A DNA stretch of 64,000 bases from an uncultured Pluralibacter sp. (GCF_913775985.1 NZ_CAJYMB010000051.1:1-64000), one strand, 5' to 3'; shown: positions 1 through 10,120, counted from the first letter of the stretch. The notes: generated by a model from the letters alone, not told the origin. Numbers and translations: made by a program.

Positions 1-470
1 GCCTGCGCCAGCAGCTTGATCACCTCTTCGCCTGCCGCCTTGCTGCGGGCAAATTCGTTGGCGTAGCGGTGCGGGCGGAAATCTTCTTTCACGTCCCGGT
101 GATGGCGATAGTCGAAGTACAGCGACGGCGAGGAGATATGGATAAAGTTGCGCACGCCCCAGGCCACCGCCCACTCGCCGAGGCGGCGGGTGGCGCGCAC
201 GTTCGCCAGATCGAAGGCTTCCTGGGTGCCCCAGGGGGAGGTAAAACTGGAGCAGTGCCACAGCGTGTCAATTCCGGCCAGCATCACCTTTGCCTGGGAC
301 GAGACCAACTGCGTGAGATCGGCGTGCACAAATTCGGCGCCCATCTTCTCAAGCAGCCTGCCCATCGCCTCATTGCGGCCGGTGGCTTTAACGCTAACGC
401 CCCTGCGACGCAAATACTCCACCGCGTTGCGGCCCAGACCGCTGGTGGCGCCGGTGACCAGTACTTTCAT
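1..470 (-). CDS. ybjS: NAD(P)-dependent epimerase/reductase family protein (partial, 3' end outside window)
   Basis: The reading frame starts at the ATG complementary to 468-470 and runs off the left edge, so about 156 N-terminal residues are visible. They open with [15 protein letters not shown], the dinucleotide-binding glycine motif of extended short-chain dehydrogenases, and later show an [10 protein letters not shown] segment in the usual position of the catalytic Tyr region. The position just downstream of ybjT on the same strand is that of E. coli ybjS, an uncharacterised sugar-epimerase-like oxidoreductase. The substrate is unknown. A 90-base gap separates it from ybjT and both probably share a transcript. 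Confidence 0.85.
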   Translation of the reverse strand, partial: MKVLVTGATSGLGRNAVEYLRRRGVSVKATGRNEAMGRLLEKMGAEFVHADLTQLVSSQAKVMLAGIDTLWHCSSFTSPWGTQEAFDLANVRATRRLGEWAVAWGVRNFIHISSPSLYFDYRHHRDVKEDFRPHRYANEFARSKAAGEEVIKLLAQ

Positions 471-560
471 ATCAATTTGCTGTTCCTGAAAAGAATTTCG
501 TGGGCATTCTTCCGTGAATCACAGCGAGTTGCAATGGGAAACAGGTAACAAATGCGTTCA

Positions 561-2000
561 TCATGCCTCTTCGCGCGGGATTTGTTCTGCCAGGGCCGCA
601 ATTCGCTTCGCCATTCCGCGAAAGATAAACAGGTGGGCGGGGATCATCAGCAGCCAGTAGCCTAAGCCTGGCATACCGTGCGGATGCCACCAGGCGCGAA
701 CGTCAATTTCGCGATGGTCGCCCTTATCTTTTAGCGAAAAGGTGAGCCTGCCGAGGCCGGGTGCCTTCATACCGAACAGCAGCGAAAGCTGTTTTTCCGG
801 CTCGACGATAATTACCCGCCAGCTGTCGACCCGATCGCCGAGCGCCAGCATAGGATGTTCCGGGCGGCCTTTATCCAGCTTGTGGCCGATCAGCCCGTCC
901 ATTGCGGCGCGGGTATCCCACAGCACGTTGCCGAAAAAGTAGCGGTGCGGGCCGCCGAGCTGATTTACCACCTGCCACAGCGCGCCAAGGCTTGCCTGAG
1001 TGCTGACCGTGTAGCCCGCCTGTTTCGGAAAGAAGCCGTACTCCGGGCGCCAGCGGGCGTAGGCGTGCTCGTCGTAGCCCCAGTCGCTGGAGTTCACCAG
1101 CTTCGCCTCTTCCGCCAGGGTGCGCGCGACCGCCTCGTCAAAGCCGATCAGCGTCTGCGGGATCAGCGCGCGCAGGGCGCGGTCGTCTGCCAGCATGTCG
1201 TGCTTGAGCCCCTGAATCAGCGCTTTCGCAATTGAGGAGGGTACGGACGTAATCACTTTCAGAAACCAGACCGAGATCCAGCGGGTCGGGAACGGGATGG
1301 GGATCAGCGGGCGGTGGCGGCCGCTGATGCGCATGAAGTGCTCAAATTGCTGCTGGTAGCTCAGCACTTCCGGCCCCGCGGCCTCGAAAATGCGGCACTC
1401 CTGCGCGGGATGATCGAGCAGGGTCACCAGATAGGTCAGCAGGTTTTCCAGCGCAATCGGCGAGGTGCGCGAGCGCACCCAGCGCGGCGGCGTCAGCACC
1501 GGCAGGTTATAGACCATATCGCGCATCACTTCGAACGCCGCGGATCCCGCGCCGATAATAATGCCGGCCCGCAGCTCGGTGACCGGAATGGCGGTATCGC
1601 GCAGAATATCGCCGGTGATTTGCCGGGCGCGCAGATGATCGGACTGCTCGGCTTCCGGCACCTGCAGGGAGCTGAGATAGATGATTTGCTTCACCGGCTG
1701 CTCCCACAGCGCGTCGCGCACATTGAGCGCTATCTGGCGCTCGTGGGCGATGAAGTTGCTGCCTTCGCCCATGCTGTGCACCAGAAAATAGAGCGTGTCG
1801 ACGCCGTTGAGCAGGGCCGGAAGGTTCTCCGGCCAGCTGAGATCGACGTGGTGGCAGCTGACGCCGGGAAGCGCCATTTTTTCCAGACGTTCCGTGTCTC
1901 GCGCCGCAGCCCGCACGGTATGTCCGCGCTGGCTGAGTTTGGTCACCAGATGCTGTCCGATATAGCCGCTGGCGCCGAGCACCAGAATTATTTGCGGCAC
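561..2000 (-). CDS. ybjT: NAD(P)-binding SDR protein with C-terminal DUF2867 domain
   Basis: The protein has 479 residues, close to the 476 of E. coli YbjT. The N-terminus ([19 protein letters not shown]) is an atypical-SDR Rossmann fold of the NmrA/NAD(P)H-binding type. The C-terminal 140 residues, with [12 protein letters not shown] and RAWWHPHG segments, match the DUF2867 lipid-binding-like domain of this family. The end has a hydrophobic stretch ([14 protein letters not shown]) that may touch the membrane. An AGGAG sequence lies just upstream of the ATG. It follows ltaE after 9 bases, so the two are co-transcribed. The biochemical role is not established. Confidence 0.92.
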   Translation of the reverse strand: MPQIILVLGASGYIGQHLVTKLSQRGHTVRAAARDTERLEKMALPGVSCHHVDLSWPENLPALLNGVDTLYFLVHSMGEGSNFIAHERQIALNVRDALWEQPVKQIIYLSSLQVPEAEQSDHLRARQITGDILRDTAIPVTELRAGIIIGAGSAAFEVMRDMVYNLPVLTPPRWVRSRTSPIALENLLTYLVTLLDHPAQECRIFEAAGPEVLSYQQQFEHFMRISGRHRPLIPIPFPTRWISVWFLKVITSVPSSIAKALIQGLKHDMLADDRALRALIPQTLIGFDEAVARTLAEEAKLVNSSDWGYDEHAYARWRPEYGFFPKQAGYTVSTQASLGALWQVVNQLGGPHRYFFGNVLWDTRAAMDGLIGHKLDKGRPEHPMLALGDRVDSWRVIIVEPEKQLSLLFGMKAPGLGRLTFSLKDKGDHREIDVRAWWHPHGMPGLGYWLLMIPAHLFIFRGMAKRIAALAEQIPREEA

Positions 2001-2009
2001 GTTATCTCC

Positions 2010-3008
2010 TTAACGTTTTAAAAATGTCTGCCAGGCCTCGGCGACGTCCGCCAGCTGCTGGCGGCTGATATCTAAATGGGTGACCAGACGCACGACCGGG
2101 GAGGCATTAATCAGCACGCCTCGCTCGCGCATGAACGCGCCGAGCGCCGCGTGGTCGTCGCCCACCCGCACGAACAGCATATTGGTATCGTGGCGCATCA
2201 CGTCCGCGCCGGCCTCTTTCAGCCGGGCGGCCATCCAGGCGGCGTTCTCGTGATCCTCGCGCAGGCGCTGGACGTTATTTTTTAGCGCGTACAGCCCGGC
2301 GGCGGCCAGAATGCCGGACTGGCGCATGCCGCCGCCGGTCATTTTGCGCCAGCGGTTGGCGCGCTTAATATAGTCGGCGCTGCCCAGCAGTAGCGATCCC
2401 ACCGGCGCGCCGAGGCCTTTGGACAGGCAGATGGTGAATGAATCGCAGTACTGCGCGATGTCCTGCAGTCCGCAGTCGTACTCCACCACGGCGTTAAAAA
2501 TGCGCGCGCCGTCGATGTGCAGGCCCAGACCGCGCTCGCGGGTGAACTCCCACGCCTGGCGCAGATACTCCCGGGGCAGCACTTTGCCATTGTGGGTGTT
2601 TTCCAGACTCAGGAGCCGGGTGCGGGCGAAGTGGATGTCGTCGGCTTTGATTTTAGCCGCCACCTTGTCCAGCGGCAGAGTGCCGTCGGGCGCAGCGTCA
2701 ATGGGCTGTGGCTGAATGCTGCCTAAAACGGCGGCGCCGCCGGCTTCGTACAGATAGTTGTGGGCGCCCTGGCCGACGATATACTCTTCGCCGCGCTCGC
2801 AGTGGCTGAGCAGAGCGACCAGATTGGCCTGGGTGCCGGTGGGGAGGAAGAGGGCGGCCTCTTTGCCGCTGAGATTGGCGGCATAGCGCTGAAGCTCGTT
2901 AACGGTGGGATCGTCCCCGTACACGTCGTCCCCGACCGGGGCTGCCATCATCTGTTCGAGCATGGCGGGCCCCGGGCGGGTCACGGTATCACTGCGTAAA
3001 TCGATCAC
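2010..3008 (-). CDS. ltaE: Low-specificity L-threonine (allo-threonine) aldolase
   Basis: This PLP enzyme cleaves L-threonine and L-allo-threonine to glycine and acetaldehyde in the cytoplasm. The 332 residues align end to end with E. coli LtaE (333). Visible motifs are MIDLRSDTVTRP at the start, the substrate/PLP region HIDGARIFNA, and CLSKGLGAPVGS, which carries the Schiff-base lysine. The start codon is GTG (complement of 3006-3008), preceded by AAGGA at good spacing; no ATG fits better. It sits 38 bases downstream of poxB and 9 bases upstream of ybjT, the conserved poxB-ltaE-ybjT operon order. Confidence 0.97.
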   Translation of the reverse strand: MIDLRSDTVTRPGPAMLEQMMAAPVGDDVYGDDPTVNELQRYAANLSGKEAALFLPTGTQANLVALLSHCERGEEYIVGQGAHNYLYEAGGAAVLGSIQPQPIDAAPDGTLPLDKVAAKIKADDIHFARTRLLSLENTHNGKVLPREYLRQAWEFTRERGLGLHIDGARIFNAVVEYDCGLQDIAQYCDSFTICLSKGLGAPVGSLLLGSADYIKRANRWRKMTGGGMRQSGILAAAGLYALKNNVQRLREDHENAAWMAARLKEAGADVMRHDTNMLFVRVGDDHAALGAFMRERGVLINASPVVRLVTHLDISRQQLADVAEAWQTFLKR

Positions 3009-3046
3009 GGCATATCCTTCATTGATTCAGGGGTATGCCTCTCTTT

Positions 3047-4765
3047 TTACCTGAGCCAGTTGGTTTTCGCCAGTTCGATAACTTCATCGCCGCGGCCGCT
3101 GATCACCGCGCGCAGCATATACAGGCTGAATCCTTTGGCCTGTTCGAACTTGATTTGCGGCGGCATCGCCAGCTCGTCTTTAGCAACCACCACATCCACC
3201 AGCACCGGACCGTCGATGCTGAAGGCGCGCTGCAGCGCGTCGTTCACGTCCTCGGATTTCTCCACGCGAATGCCGGTGATGCCGCAGGCTTCGGCGATTT
3301 TGGCGAAGTTGGTGGCGTGCAGATCGGTGCCGTCCGTCAGGTAGCCGCCGGCCTTCATCTCCATCGCCACAAAGCCGAGAACGCTGTTGTTGAAGACCAC
3401 GATTTTAATCGGCAGCTTCATCTGCACTACCGACAGGAAATCCCCCATCAGCATGCTGAAACCGCCGTCGCCGCACATTGCCACCACCTGGCGGTCGGGA
3501 TGCGTAGCCTTGGCGCCCAGCGCCTGCGGCATGGCGTTCGCCATTGAGCCGTGGTTAAACGAGCCCAGCAGCCGGCGGCGGCCGTTCATCTTCAGATAAC
3601 GGGCGGCCCATACCGTCGGCGTACCGACGTCGCAGGTGAAAATCGCGTCGTCGTCGGCAAACTGGCTGATCTGCTGCGCTACGTACTGGGGATGAATGGC
3701 TTTGTCGCTCGGCTTCGCCAGATCGTCCAGACTTTTACGCGCGTCTTTATAGTGCTCTAACGCTTTATCGAGGTACTTAGTATCGGTTTTCTCTTCCAGC
3801 AGCGGCGTCAGGGTCGCCAGCGTGGCTTTGATATCGCCAATCAGCGCCATGTCCACTTTACTGTGGGCACCGATGCTGGCCGGGTTGATGTCTATCTGAA
3901 TAATTTTCGCGTCGGTGGGATAGAAGGCGCGATAGGGGAACTGGGTACCGAGCAGCACCAGCGTGTCGGCGTTCATCATGGCGTGGAAGCCGGATGAGAA
4001 GCCAATCAGCCCGGTCATGCCGACGTCGTACGGGTTATCGTATTCAACGTGCTCTTTACCGCGCATGGCGTGAACAATCGGCGCCTTCAGCTTGCCGGCG
4101 AATTCGACCAGATCCTTGTGCGCTCCGGCGCAGCCGCTGCCGCACATCAGCGCGATATTGTTCGAGTAGCGTAGCAGCTGGGCGAGCTTGCGCAGTTCTT
4201 CCATCTCCGGCACCACCACCGGCTGTGGCGCGTGATACCAGTGGGTGCTGGCGGTTTCCGGCGCGGGCTTGAGCGCCACGTCGCCTGGCAGAACCACTAC
4301 CGAAACGCCGCGGTTAAGTACCGCTTTACGCATGGCGATCGCCAGCACCTGCGGGATCTGGTCCGGGCTGGAAACCAGCTCGCAGTAGTGGCTGCACTCG
4401 CGGAACAGCTCCTGCGGGTGGGTTTCCTGGAAATAGCCGCTGCCGATTTCGCTCGACGGAATATGCGCCGCGATAGCCAGCACCGGCACCCGGTTGCGGT
4501 GGCAGTCAAACAGGCCGTTGATTAAATGCAGGTTGCCCGGCCCGCAGGAGCCGGCACAGACCGCCAGCTCGCCGGTAAGCTGCGCTTCAGCACCGGCGGC
4601 AAAGGCGGCCACTTCTTCATGGCGGGTCGACATCCACTCGATGGTGCCCATTTTGTTCAGGCTATCGCTCAGCCCGTTGAGGGAGTCCCCGGTAACGCCC
4701 CAAATTCGTTTTACCCCCGCCTGTTCAAATACTTTCGCAATATAGGCAGCTACGGTTTGCTTCAT
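3047..4765 (-). CDS. poxB: Pyruvate dehydrogenase (quinone), pyruvate oxidase
   Basis: PoxB is a peripheral membrane flavoenzyme that decarboxylates pyruvate to acetate and CO2 and passes electrons to ubiquinone, mainly in stationary phase. From [15 protein letters not shown] the protein is 572 residues, exactly the E. coli length; the open frame extends 24 codons further up, but the AGGAG ahead of 4765 fixes this start. TPP-binding signatures are present: [15 protein letters not shown] near the N-terminus with the catalytic Glu, and [13 protein letters not shown] with its downstream NN in the C-terminal domain. The lipid-binding C-terminus ending [11 protein letters not shown] is intact. It leads an operon with ltaE and ybjT. 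Confidence 0.98.
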   Translation of the reverse strand: MKQTVAAYIAKVFEQAGVKRIWGVTGDSLNGLSDSLNKMGTIEWMSTRHEEVAAFAAGAEAQLTGELAVCAGSCGPGNLHLINGLFDCHRNRVPVLAIAAHIPSSEIGSGYFQETHPQELFRECSHYCELVSSPDQIPQVLAIAMRKAVLNRGVSVVVLPGDVALKPAPETASTHWYHAPQPVVVPEMEELRKLAQLLRYSNNIALMCGSGCAGAHKDLVEFAGKLKAPIVHAMRGKEHVEYDNPYDVGMTGLIGFSSGFHAMMNADTLVLLGTQFPYRAFYPTDAKIIQIDINPASIGAHSKVDMALIGDIKATLATLTPLLEEKTDTKYLDKALEHYKDARKSLDDLAKPSDKAIHPQYVAQQISQFADDDAIFTCDVGTPTVWAARYLKMNGRRRLLGSFNHGSMANAMPQALGAKATHPDRQVVAMCGDGGFSMLMGDFLSVVQMKLPIKIVVFNNSVLGFVAMEMKAGGYLTDGTDLHATNFAKIAEACGITGIRVEKSEDVNDALQRAFSIDGPVLVDVVVAKDELAMPPQIKFEQAKGFSLYMLRAVISGRGDEVIELAKTNWLR

Positions 4766-4915
4766 GGTTTTCCATCTCCTGTTCAATATCGCCTTCAAGC
4801 TTAGATGAATCTGCGCAAAAGGGGTTATTAAATACACGCAATGAATGCAGGGTTGATTGTCTATTTATTGCGCATATGCTGGAGCGGTGATTAGGATAAT
4901 ATGGAGTGTTTTCAT

Positions 4916-5350
4916 ATGGTTAAATCATTGCTTCTTTATGTTAATAAATCGCTAAATAAAGGTGATGCTGGCAAACTCTTGTTACGACTTGCCGTGGGCG
5001 GGCTAATGCTGTTTCACGGCTTGCACAAGCTCTTTGGCGGCGTGGAAGGTATAAGCAGCATGGTGGTGGAACAAGGACTGCCGGGATTTCTTGCCTACGG
5101 CGTGCTGATTGGCGAAGTGCTTGCCCCCTGCCTGATCATTATCGGCGTGCTGACGCGCCCGGCGGCGCTGGTACTGGCCCTGACGATGGCCGCCGCCTGG
5201 CTGATGGTGGGGACGACGGAAACCTGGCATCTGGATGAAACTGGAGCGTGGGCAATCGAAAGCCTGGTCTATTTCTTTATCTCCGCGCTGGCCATCGCGC
5301 TGCTGGGGGCGGGGCGCTATCGGCTGGTAAAGGGCGAGGCGTGGGCGTGA
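4916..5350 (+). CDS. DoxX family membrane protein
   Basis: The start is placed at MVKSLLLYVNKS because GGAG lies 8 bases upstream; the upstream in-frame ATG at 4901 has no comparable site. The 144-residue product has four hydrophobic segments (about residues 22-40, 54-74, 80-96 and 115-133) and the DoxX-type LLRLAVGGLMLFHGLHKLFGG entry helix, split here by the first loop. DoxX proteins are small inner-membrane proteins, some linked to quinone or thiol chemistry. It is divergent to poxB, sharing a 150-base intergenic region, which hints at a link with the respiratory flavoenzyme, but this is inference. No E. coli K-12 gene occupies this place. Confidence 0.8.
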   Translation: MVKSLLLYVNKSLNKGDAGKLLLRLAVGGLMLFHGLHKLFGGVEGISSMVVEQGLPGFLAYGVLIGEVLAPCLIIIGVLTRPAALVLALTMAAAWLMVGTTETWHLDETGAWAIESLVYFFISALAIALLGAGRYRLVKGEAWA

Positions 5351-5399
5351 AAACGTGGAATGAGTATCCTGGCGTTGATATTTAAGTTTTGTGCGGTGA

Positions 5400-5440
5400 C
5401 TACCTGAACCGGAGACGCGTGACAGTTCCGGTTCAGGTAG
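5400..5440. repeat. Perfect 14-bp inverted repeat
   Basis: The sequence CTACCTGAACCGGA (5400-5413) is repeated exactly in inverse at 5427-5440, around a 13-base spacer. There is no U-run after it in either direction, so it is not a typical intrinsic terminator. It lies 50 bases past the doxX stop and 83 bases from the end of the toxin/immunity cassette, close to the apparent edge of that insert. It could be a transcript-end hairpin, a protein-binding palindrome or a relic of the insertion. The remaining bases of 5351-5523 show nothing recognisable. Confidence 0.6.
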
Positions 5441-5523
5441 CGTAGTTAGTCAGGCATCAGGTACGCGCTCTGTTCCGTTGTCCGAGGAGGATCTACTTTC
5501 CTGAAGTGCCAATGAGCCGAATG

Positions 5524-6036
5524 CTAACGGACAGTGTCAATAACCGCTGATAAAAAATCACTAAATTCTTTATGAGATTCAATAATATAACTTGTTGATA
5601 CTTTATCCCGAATTTCAAAGCAGTCATCTATAATGTTATATGCAAAAACGGACATGCCATCCTCGCCAATCAGAACGTTATCTTTAAGATTCGGATCGAC
5701 ATAAATATCATTATCGCGTGCCTCAAGGTTGCGGATAAAGATATTTGACCATAGCGGTTCCCCATTCTCTGCCTGTGCCAGGTTATATAGTGTCAAACCG
5801 TTATAATCAAGCCCATCCAGACATATGAACATGTGGGCGTAATCTGGTCTTCTTCTCAAGAGAAGCTGGATCTCCTCATAAACATTTTTTTTTAGGCCGT
5901 GCCATCCATCGGGAGGTGTTCTGGTCATGAAGTCGGCCAGCTCAGATGGAGCGAGCGGACTTACTAAAGGATAGTCGCCGGTAACCATTAACTTTTTCAG
6001 AGCTCTTATTCGCTGTTCTGTATCCTGGATAATCAT
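5524..6036 (-). CDS. Probable immunity protein for the adjacent HNH toxin (SUKH/YrhA-like)
   Basis: This 170-residue acidic protein has no signal peptide or membrane segment. Its central and C-terminal part (FICLDGLDYNGLTLYNL, then IGEDGMSVFAYNI and SYIIESHKEFSDFLSAV) has the layout of SUKH (SMI1/KNR4/YrhA) immunity proteins: a start-proximal helical part, a GEDG-type turn, and a final 'F..F' helix. I cannot confirm the family without a profile search. The gene begins 3 bases after the toxin stop codon on the same strand, the usual order for toxin then immunity. Base composition is low in GC, like the toxin and unlike the flanking core genes. Confidence 0.6.
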   Translation of the reverse strand: MIIQDTEQRIRALKKLMVTGDYPLVSPLAPSELADFMTRTPPDGWHGLKKNVYEEIQLLLRRRPDYAHMFICLDGLDYNGLTLYNLAQAENGEPLWSNIFIRNLEARDNDIYVDPNLKDNVLIGEDGMSVFAYNIIDDCFEIRDKVSTSYIIESHKEFSDFLSAVIDTVR

Positions 6037-6039
6037 CTT

Positions 6040-7107
6040 TTACTTACCTGAGGGATAGATGACACCTTTCGGTGAGGGCCACAACACTTCTCGGCTGCCA
6101 TTATAGGGAAGGTCTTTAGTTATTATTGCTTGTGCCTTCGATAGTGCAGAATGATAAGGTGAGTTCTGAAGTAATATCAAGTTATCAAACGCATTTGTAC
6201 CGCCATCGTCAAGAGGGATCTTGTGGTGCACTTGCCAGCCGGCCGGGACATTTCCTTTTGTCAGACGGAAAAGATCCTTTGCATCAAATGTAGAGAGAGC
6301 ATCAGGATGGTCTGAGAGTGATTTAAGGAAGTTCGGACGAACAGTATTATTGAATTGCTTTCTAAGCGCTAAGTACTCCTCACGTTCGCGGCGCAGATAA
6401 TCAAGCCTGGTAACATTTATATCCTCCAACATAACGTGAGACTTTTTATATTTACCTAGATAATTAGTGAGTTCTTCAACTGCCAGCGGATTTCTTACAA
6501 CCAAAAGTGATGCAATAGCTATCGCCATACCGGAGCTTGTTTCATTAAATACCTGCTCATAGCCTTCAATAGCATCCCCACCTAACTGCTCTGCTGTTTT
6601 TCTAAAACCTTCAATATTGCCATTATAAACACCTCCGGCGGCCAGAAGCCGACCTGCTGCTCTACTGTTAATTGTTTTAGTTGCCGATATCTTTGGTGCG
6701 GAATGTGCTGATTTTTTTACATGGTAAACAGAACGCGTGGCGTGGTGTGAGATAAGGTAGCGGAGACGCGAACTAAGGCTCAACGGCAGATCCGTACATA
6801 AATCTCCGGAAAATGTTCGTACTCCTAAGTTTTCTTTCCCCGCTGTTTTATCTTTTATTAAAATAATCGTGCCGCTCTTTATACCTTTTAAAACCTCGTT
6901 ATATGCTCTGTGGGGCGATTGTAAGTAAAGCGGTTTGTATAAATTAACAAATGAGCAATAGCCAGAAGGCAAGTCCCACTCATTAAAACGTCTATTCGGT
7001 ATTGCTGTGTTATCCAGGTCAATGGCAGATTGTAATGGATGACGTATATACGGGATATCTTCAACATACAATCCCTCAAGTGATATTGCACGATAGTGAA
7101 CAAGCAT
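6040..7107 (-). CDS. HNH-endonuclease toxin protein (polymorphic-toxin-like)
   Basis: The 355-residue product ends in an HNH nuclease module at residues 291-326: WQVHHKIPLDDGG, then N-A-F-D-N-L-I-L-L and a late His in SPYHSALSKAQ. The doubled His, the following Asp/Gly turn, the DNL(I/V)LL strand and the final His are the beta-beta-alpha-metal pattern of toxin HNH domains. The N-terminal 150 residues are unlike anything I recognise and could be a delivery or processing region. No Sec signal, PAAR, RHS or colicin receptor domain is visible, and no secretion genes are nearby. The ATG at 7107 has AGAGGA upstream. The AT-rich composition (line 6421-6480 is about 32% GC by count) suggests recent acquisition. 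Confidence 0.7.
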   Translation of the reverse strand: MLVHYRAISLEGLYVEDIPYIRHPLQSAIDLDNTAIPNRRFNEWDLPSGYCSFVNLYKPLYLQSPHRAYNEVLKGIKSGTIILIKDKTAGKENLGVRTFSGDLCTDLPLSLSSRLRYLISHHATRSVYHVKKSAHSAPKISATKTINSRAAGRLLAAGGVYNGNIEGFRKTAEQLGGDAIEGYEQVFNETSSGMAIAIASLLVVRNPLAVEELTNYLGKYKKSHVMLEDINVTRLDYLRREREEYLALRKQFNNTVRPNFLKSLSDHPDALSTFDAKDLFRLTKGNVPAGWQVHHKIPLDDGGTNAFDNLILLQNSPYHSALSKAQAIITKDLPYNGSREVLWPSPKGVIYPSGK

Positions 7108-7472
7108 TATGGTCCTCTGGCAAAGTGATCCTTAACTTCATTTATTAAACGTTCGACTAATCGAAAAATGAAAGCAATATATAACTCCACTATAAAAACA
7201 GAGTGTCGGATCTTTTCTAGCTGAGATCGAGAAAGTGAGTTCTTGTTCAAAGTTGTAACAAGTGAGTTTCTGAATATTCTTTTTTCAGTGTTATCATTGA
7301 TTTTATGTTTTATTTAATACTGAATTACGACAACAACTAATTTATATCATATTCACACGCAAAAAACCCGAAGTCAAAAACGACTTCGGGTTTTCTTTTA
7401 CTCAGACAGCATCCCAAAACGCACAAGCGTACGGCTTCGAGCATTAAAAACGCATGCGATGACCGCGAACAC
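7108..7472. other. AT-rich intergenic region between toxin promoter and hcr terminator
   Basis: These 365 bases hold no convincing gene. The toxin-proximal part is AT-rich and must contain the promoter of the toxin-immunity pair, though no single -35/-10 pair stands out. The distal end contains the hcr terminator at 7363-7394, annotated separately. The region marks the right-hand edge of the AT-rich insert. Confidence 0.6.
7361..7394 (-). terminator. Rho-independent terminator of hcp-hcr
   Basis: AAAACCCGAAGTC (7363-7375) pairs perfectly with 7382-7394 around a 6-base loop. On the minus strand the stem is followed by a run of T from the A-run starting at 7361, which suits transcription leaving hcr. 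The plus-strand side is also followed by T-rich sequence, so it may work in both directions. Confidence 0.88.
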
Positions 7473-8441
7473 CTACGCCAGCGTCAAATCACCCTGCGGA
7501 TGGCAGGAGCAGGCCAGCACGTAGCCGTCGGCGATCTCCTGCTCGGTGAGGGTCATGGTGCTGGTGACGGTATAGTCGCCTGAAACCACTTTGGTTTTGC
7601 AGCAGCCGCAGACGCCGGCGCGGCAGGCGGCGCTGACCGCCACTTTATTGCTCTCGAGCGCGTCCAGCAGGGTGGTGCCAACCGGGGCGTAGAACTCGAC
7701 GGCGGGCTGCAGCTTGGTGAACTTCAGGCCGCTGGTGGCTGCCGGCGCGGCGGGGGTGAAGAACTTCTCTTTATAGAAGCGCGTCACGCCCAGCGCCCGA
7801 ACGTTTTCCTCAACCCATTCCATATACGGCGCCGGGCCGCAGGTCATTACCGTGCGATCGGCCAGGTCCGGCACGCTTTCAAGCAGCGCGCGGCTCAGGC
7901 GTCCGGCGATAAAGCCGTGGGCGGCGTTATTTTCCGCCACCAGCGTGACCGGATACTGGCGCCATTCGTCGGCGAAAATCACATCCTGCGGCGAGCGCAC
8001 GCTGAAGATAACCTGCACGTCCGCCTCGGGGCGATATTTCGCCAGCCAGCGGCGCATCGACATCACCGGGGTGACGCCGCAGCCCGCGGCGAGCAGCAGC
8101 AGCTTATCGGCGGGCTTATCGTCACAGGTAAACTCCCCCTGCGCGTCCGACAGCCAGAGATAGTCGCCGCGCTTCACGCCGCCGGTGAGCCAGGACGAGC
8201 CTTTACCACCGTCAATCCGGCGGATGGTCAGGGTGATGTACTCGCTGACACCCGGCGTTGAGGAAATGGTATAGGCGCGCAGATCGTCGGCGCTGTTATT
8301 AACACTGACCAGCGCGTACTGACCGGCGCGGTAGGGGTAATAATCGTGGCACAGCAGCGACAGGGTCCAGACATCCGGCGTCTCCTGCCGGATGTGATGA
8401 ACCTGCATCCGCCACGGGCACTGCGGGGTTGGCATGCTCAT
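7473..8441 (-). CDS. hcr: NADH oxidoreductase for hybrid-cluster protein
   Basis: Hcr is the NADH-dependent reductase that feeds electrons to Hcp. The 322 residues match E. coli Hcr in length and sequence. The N-terminal two thirds form the FAD/NAD(P)H ferredoxin-reductase fold (RAYTISSTPG for FAD, LLAAGCGVTPVMS for NADH). The C-terminus is a plant-type 2Fe-2S domain with cysteines in ACRAGVCGCCKTKV and a final ACSC. AAGGAG precedes the ATG, 10 bases after the hcp stop, so it is the second gene of hcp-hcr. Expression should follow hcp (FNR and NsrR control). Confidence 0.97.
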   Translation of the reverse strand: MSMPTPQCPWRMQVHHIRQETPDVWTLSLLCHDYYPYRAGQYALVSVNNSADDLRAYTISSTPGVSEYITLTIRRIDGGKGSSWLTGGVKRGDYLWLSDAQGEFTCDDKPADKLLLLAAGCGVTPVMSMRRWLAKYRPEADVQVIFSVRSPQDVIFADEWRQYPVTLVAENNAAHGFIAGRLSRALLESVPDLADRTVMTCGPAPYMEWVEENVRALGVTRFYKEKFFTPAAPAATSGLKFTKLQPAVEFYAPVGTTLLDALESNKVAVSAACRAGVCGCCKTKVVSGDYTVTSTMTLTEQEIADGYVLACSCHPQGDLTLA

Positions 8442-8451
8442 GGTTTTCTCC

Positions 8452-10104
8452 TTACGCGCCCAGCATCATCTGCATATCCTGCTTAACGTCGGTAATGGCG
8501 CGCAGGCCAAACTTCTCGTTAAGGATAGCCAGCAGGTCCGGCGTCAGGAAGGCCGGCGCGGTCGGGCCGGTGGTGATGTTTTTCACGCCCAGGGACAGCA
8601 GGGTCAGCAGGATCACAATCGCTTTCTGCTCAAACCAGGAGAGCACCAGGGAGAGCGGCAGATCGTTCACGGTGCAGCCCAGTTTTTCTGCCAGAGTCAC
8701 GGCGAGGATAATCGCCGAGTAGGCGTCGTTGCACTGACCGGCGTCGATCAGGCGCGGCAGGCCTTCGATATCACCGAACTCCAGCTTGTTGAAGCGGTAT
8801 TTGCCGCAGGCGAGCGTCAGCACCAGGCAGTCATCCGGCACCTGGGTTGCAAAGTCGGTGAAGTAGCTGCGTTCGGTGCGCTCGCCGTCGCAGCCGCCCA
8901 CCAGGAAGATGTGGCGCAGCTTCTGGCGGCTGACCAGATCGATCAGCGAATCCGCGGCGCCCAGCAGGGTTTCGCGGCCGAAGCCGACGGTGATCAGGTG
9001 TTCGATTTCAGTGTACGGGAAGCCGCCCATGCTCTGCGCCTGCTGGATAACCGGCGTAAAGTCGTCGCCTTCGAGGTGGCTAACGCCCGGCCAGCCGACG
9101 ATGCTACGGGTCCAGATACGATCGTCGTAGTGGCCGACTGTGGGATCGATAATGCAGTTGGAGGTCATTACCACCGGACCCGGGAAGCGGGCAAACTCAA
9201 CCTGCTGGTTCTGCCAGCCGCTGCCGTAATTGCCGACCAGGTGCTTAAACTTGCGCAGTTCCGGATAGCCGTGGGCCGGCAGCATTTCGCCGTGGGTATA
9301 CACGTTGACGCCGGTGCCTTCGGTCTGCTGGAGCAGGTTATAAAGGTCTTTCAGATCGTGACCGGAGATAAGGATCGCTTTCCCGGCCACGGCCTTGACG
9401 TTGACCTGCGCCGGGGTCGGGTGGCCGTAGGCGCCGGTTTCGCCAGCATCCAGAATGCGCATCACGTTAAAATTCATCTGGCCGATGGCCATTGCGCAGT
9501 CGAGCAGGGCGTTCATGTCAGAAGGCCAGGTGCCGAGCCAGGCCATGATGCGGTGGTATTCGGCATAGATTGCCTCGTCGTGCTGGCCCAGCACGTGAGC
9601 ATGTTCCATGTACGCCGCGGCGCCTTTCAGGCCGTACAGGCACAGCAGGCGCAGACCGAGAATATTTTCCCCGATTGCGGCTTTGTCTTTATTCAGCGAG
9701 AAAGCTTCCGCCTGGCGCTGCAGCTCGCCGAGGTCGTTGCTCACCAGCTGCAGGCCGGCCATCGGATTATCCACGGCGGCGGCAGGATCTTTGGCCAGGC
9801 ACAGCGCTTTCAGCGTCTCGCGCATGGCAATTGCTTCCCGCGCGTAGCCAACGATGCGCGGAGAATCAAAGTTAACGTTGGTCAGGGTGGCGAAAAACGC
9901 GCGCGGGGCAAAACTGTCAACATCGTGGTTGATGATGCCGTATTCGCGGGCCTTGCTCGCCCAGGCAGAGAGTCCCTGCAGGGTGGCGATCAGCAGATCT
10001 TGCAGATCGGAGGTCTGCGCCGTTTTACCGCACATCCCCTGCGCGTATGCACAGCCGTTGCCGGCGGGCGTACGGATGGTTTGTTCACATTGCACACAAA
10101 ACAT
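8452..10104 (-). CDS. hcp: Hybrid-cluster protein, nitric oxide reductase (hydroxylamine reductase)
   Basis: Hcp carries a 4Fe-4S and a 4Fe-2S-2O hybrid cluster and reduces NO (and hydroxylamine in vitro) in anaerobic cells. From the ATG at 10104 the protein has 550 residues, as in E. coli; a longer frame upstream runs through the promoter and is discarded because AAAGGTGAG precedes 10104. The N-terminal cysteines (CVQC, then [10 protein letters not shown]) ligate the first cluster, and hybrid-cluster ligands appear in [29 protein letters not shown] and GQCNDAYSA. It is followed after 10 bases by hcr. This Hcp is unrelated to the type VI secretion tube protein of the same name. Confidence 0.98.
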   Translation of the reverse strand: MFCVQCEQTIRTPAGNGCAYAQGMCGKTAQTSDLQDLLIATLQGLSAWASKAREYGIINHDVDSFAPRAFFATLTNVNFDSPRIVGYAREAIAMRETLKALCLAKDPAAAVDNPMAGLQLVSNDLGELQRQAEAFSLNKDKAAIGENILGLRLLCLYGLKGAAAYMEHAHVLGQHDEAIYAEYHRIMAWLGTWPSDMNALLDCAMAIGQMNFNVMRILDAGETGAYGHPTPAQVNVKAVAGKAILISGHDLKDLYNLLQQTEGTGVNVYTHGEMLPAHGYPELRKFKHLVGNYGSGWQNQQVEFARFPGPVVMTSNCIIDPTVGHYDDRIWTRSIVGWPGVSHLEGDDFTPVIQQAQSMGGFPYTEIEHLITVGFGRETLLGAADSLIDLVSRQKLRHIFLVGGCDGERTERSYFTDFATQVPDDCLVLTLACGKYRFNKLEFGDIEGLPRLIDAGQCNDAYSAIILAVTLAEKLGCTVNDLPLSLVLSWFEQKAIVILLTLLSLGVKNITTGPTAPAFLTPDLLAILNEKFGLRAITDVKQDMQMMLGA

Positions 10105-10120
10105 GGTCTCACCTTTTTTA

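Noticed and set aside
8452-10104. hcp as a type VI secretion gene delivering the nearby HNH toxin
   Set aside because: This Hcp is the hybrid-cluster protein; there is no tube protein, VgrG or PAAR in the window.
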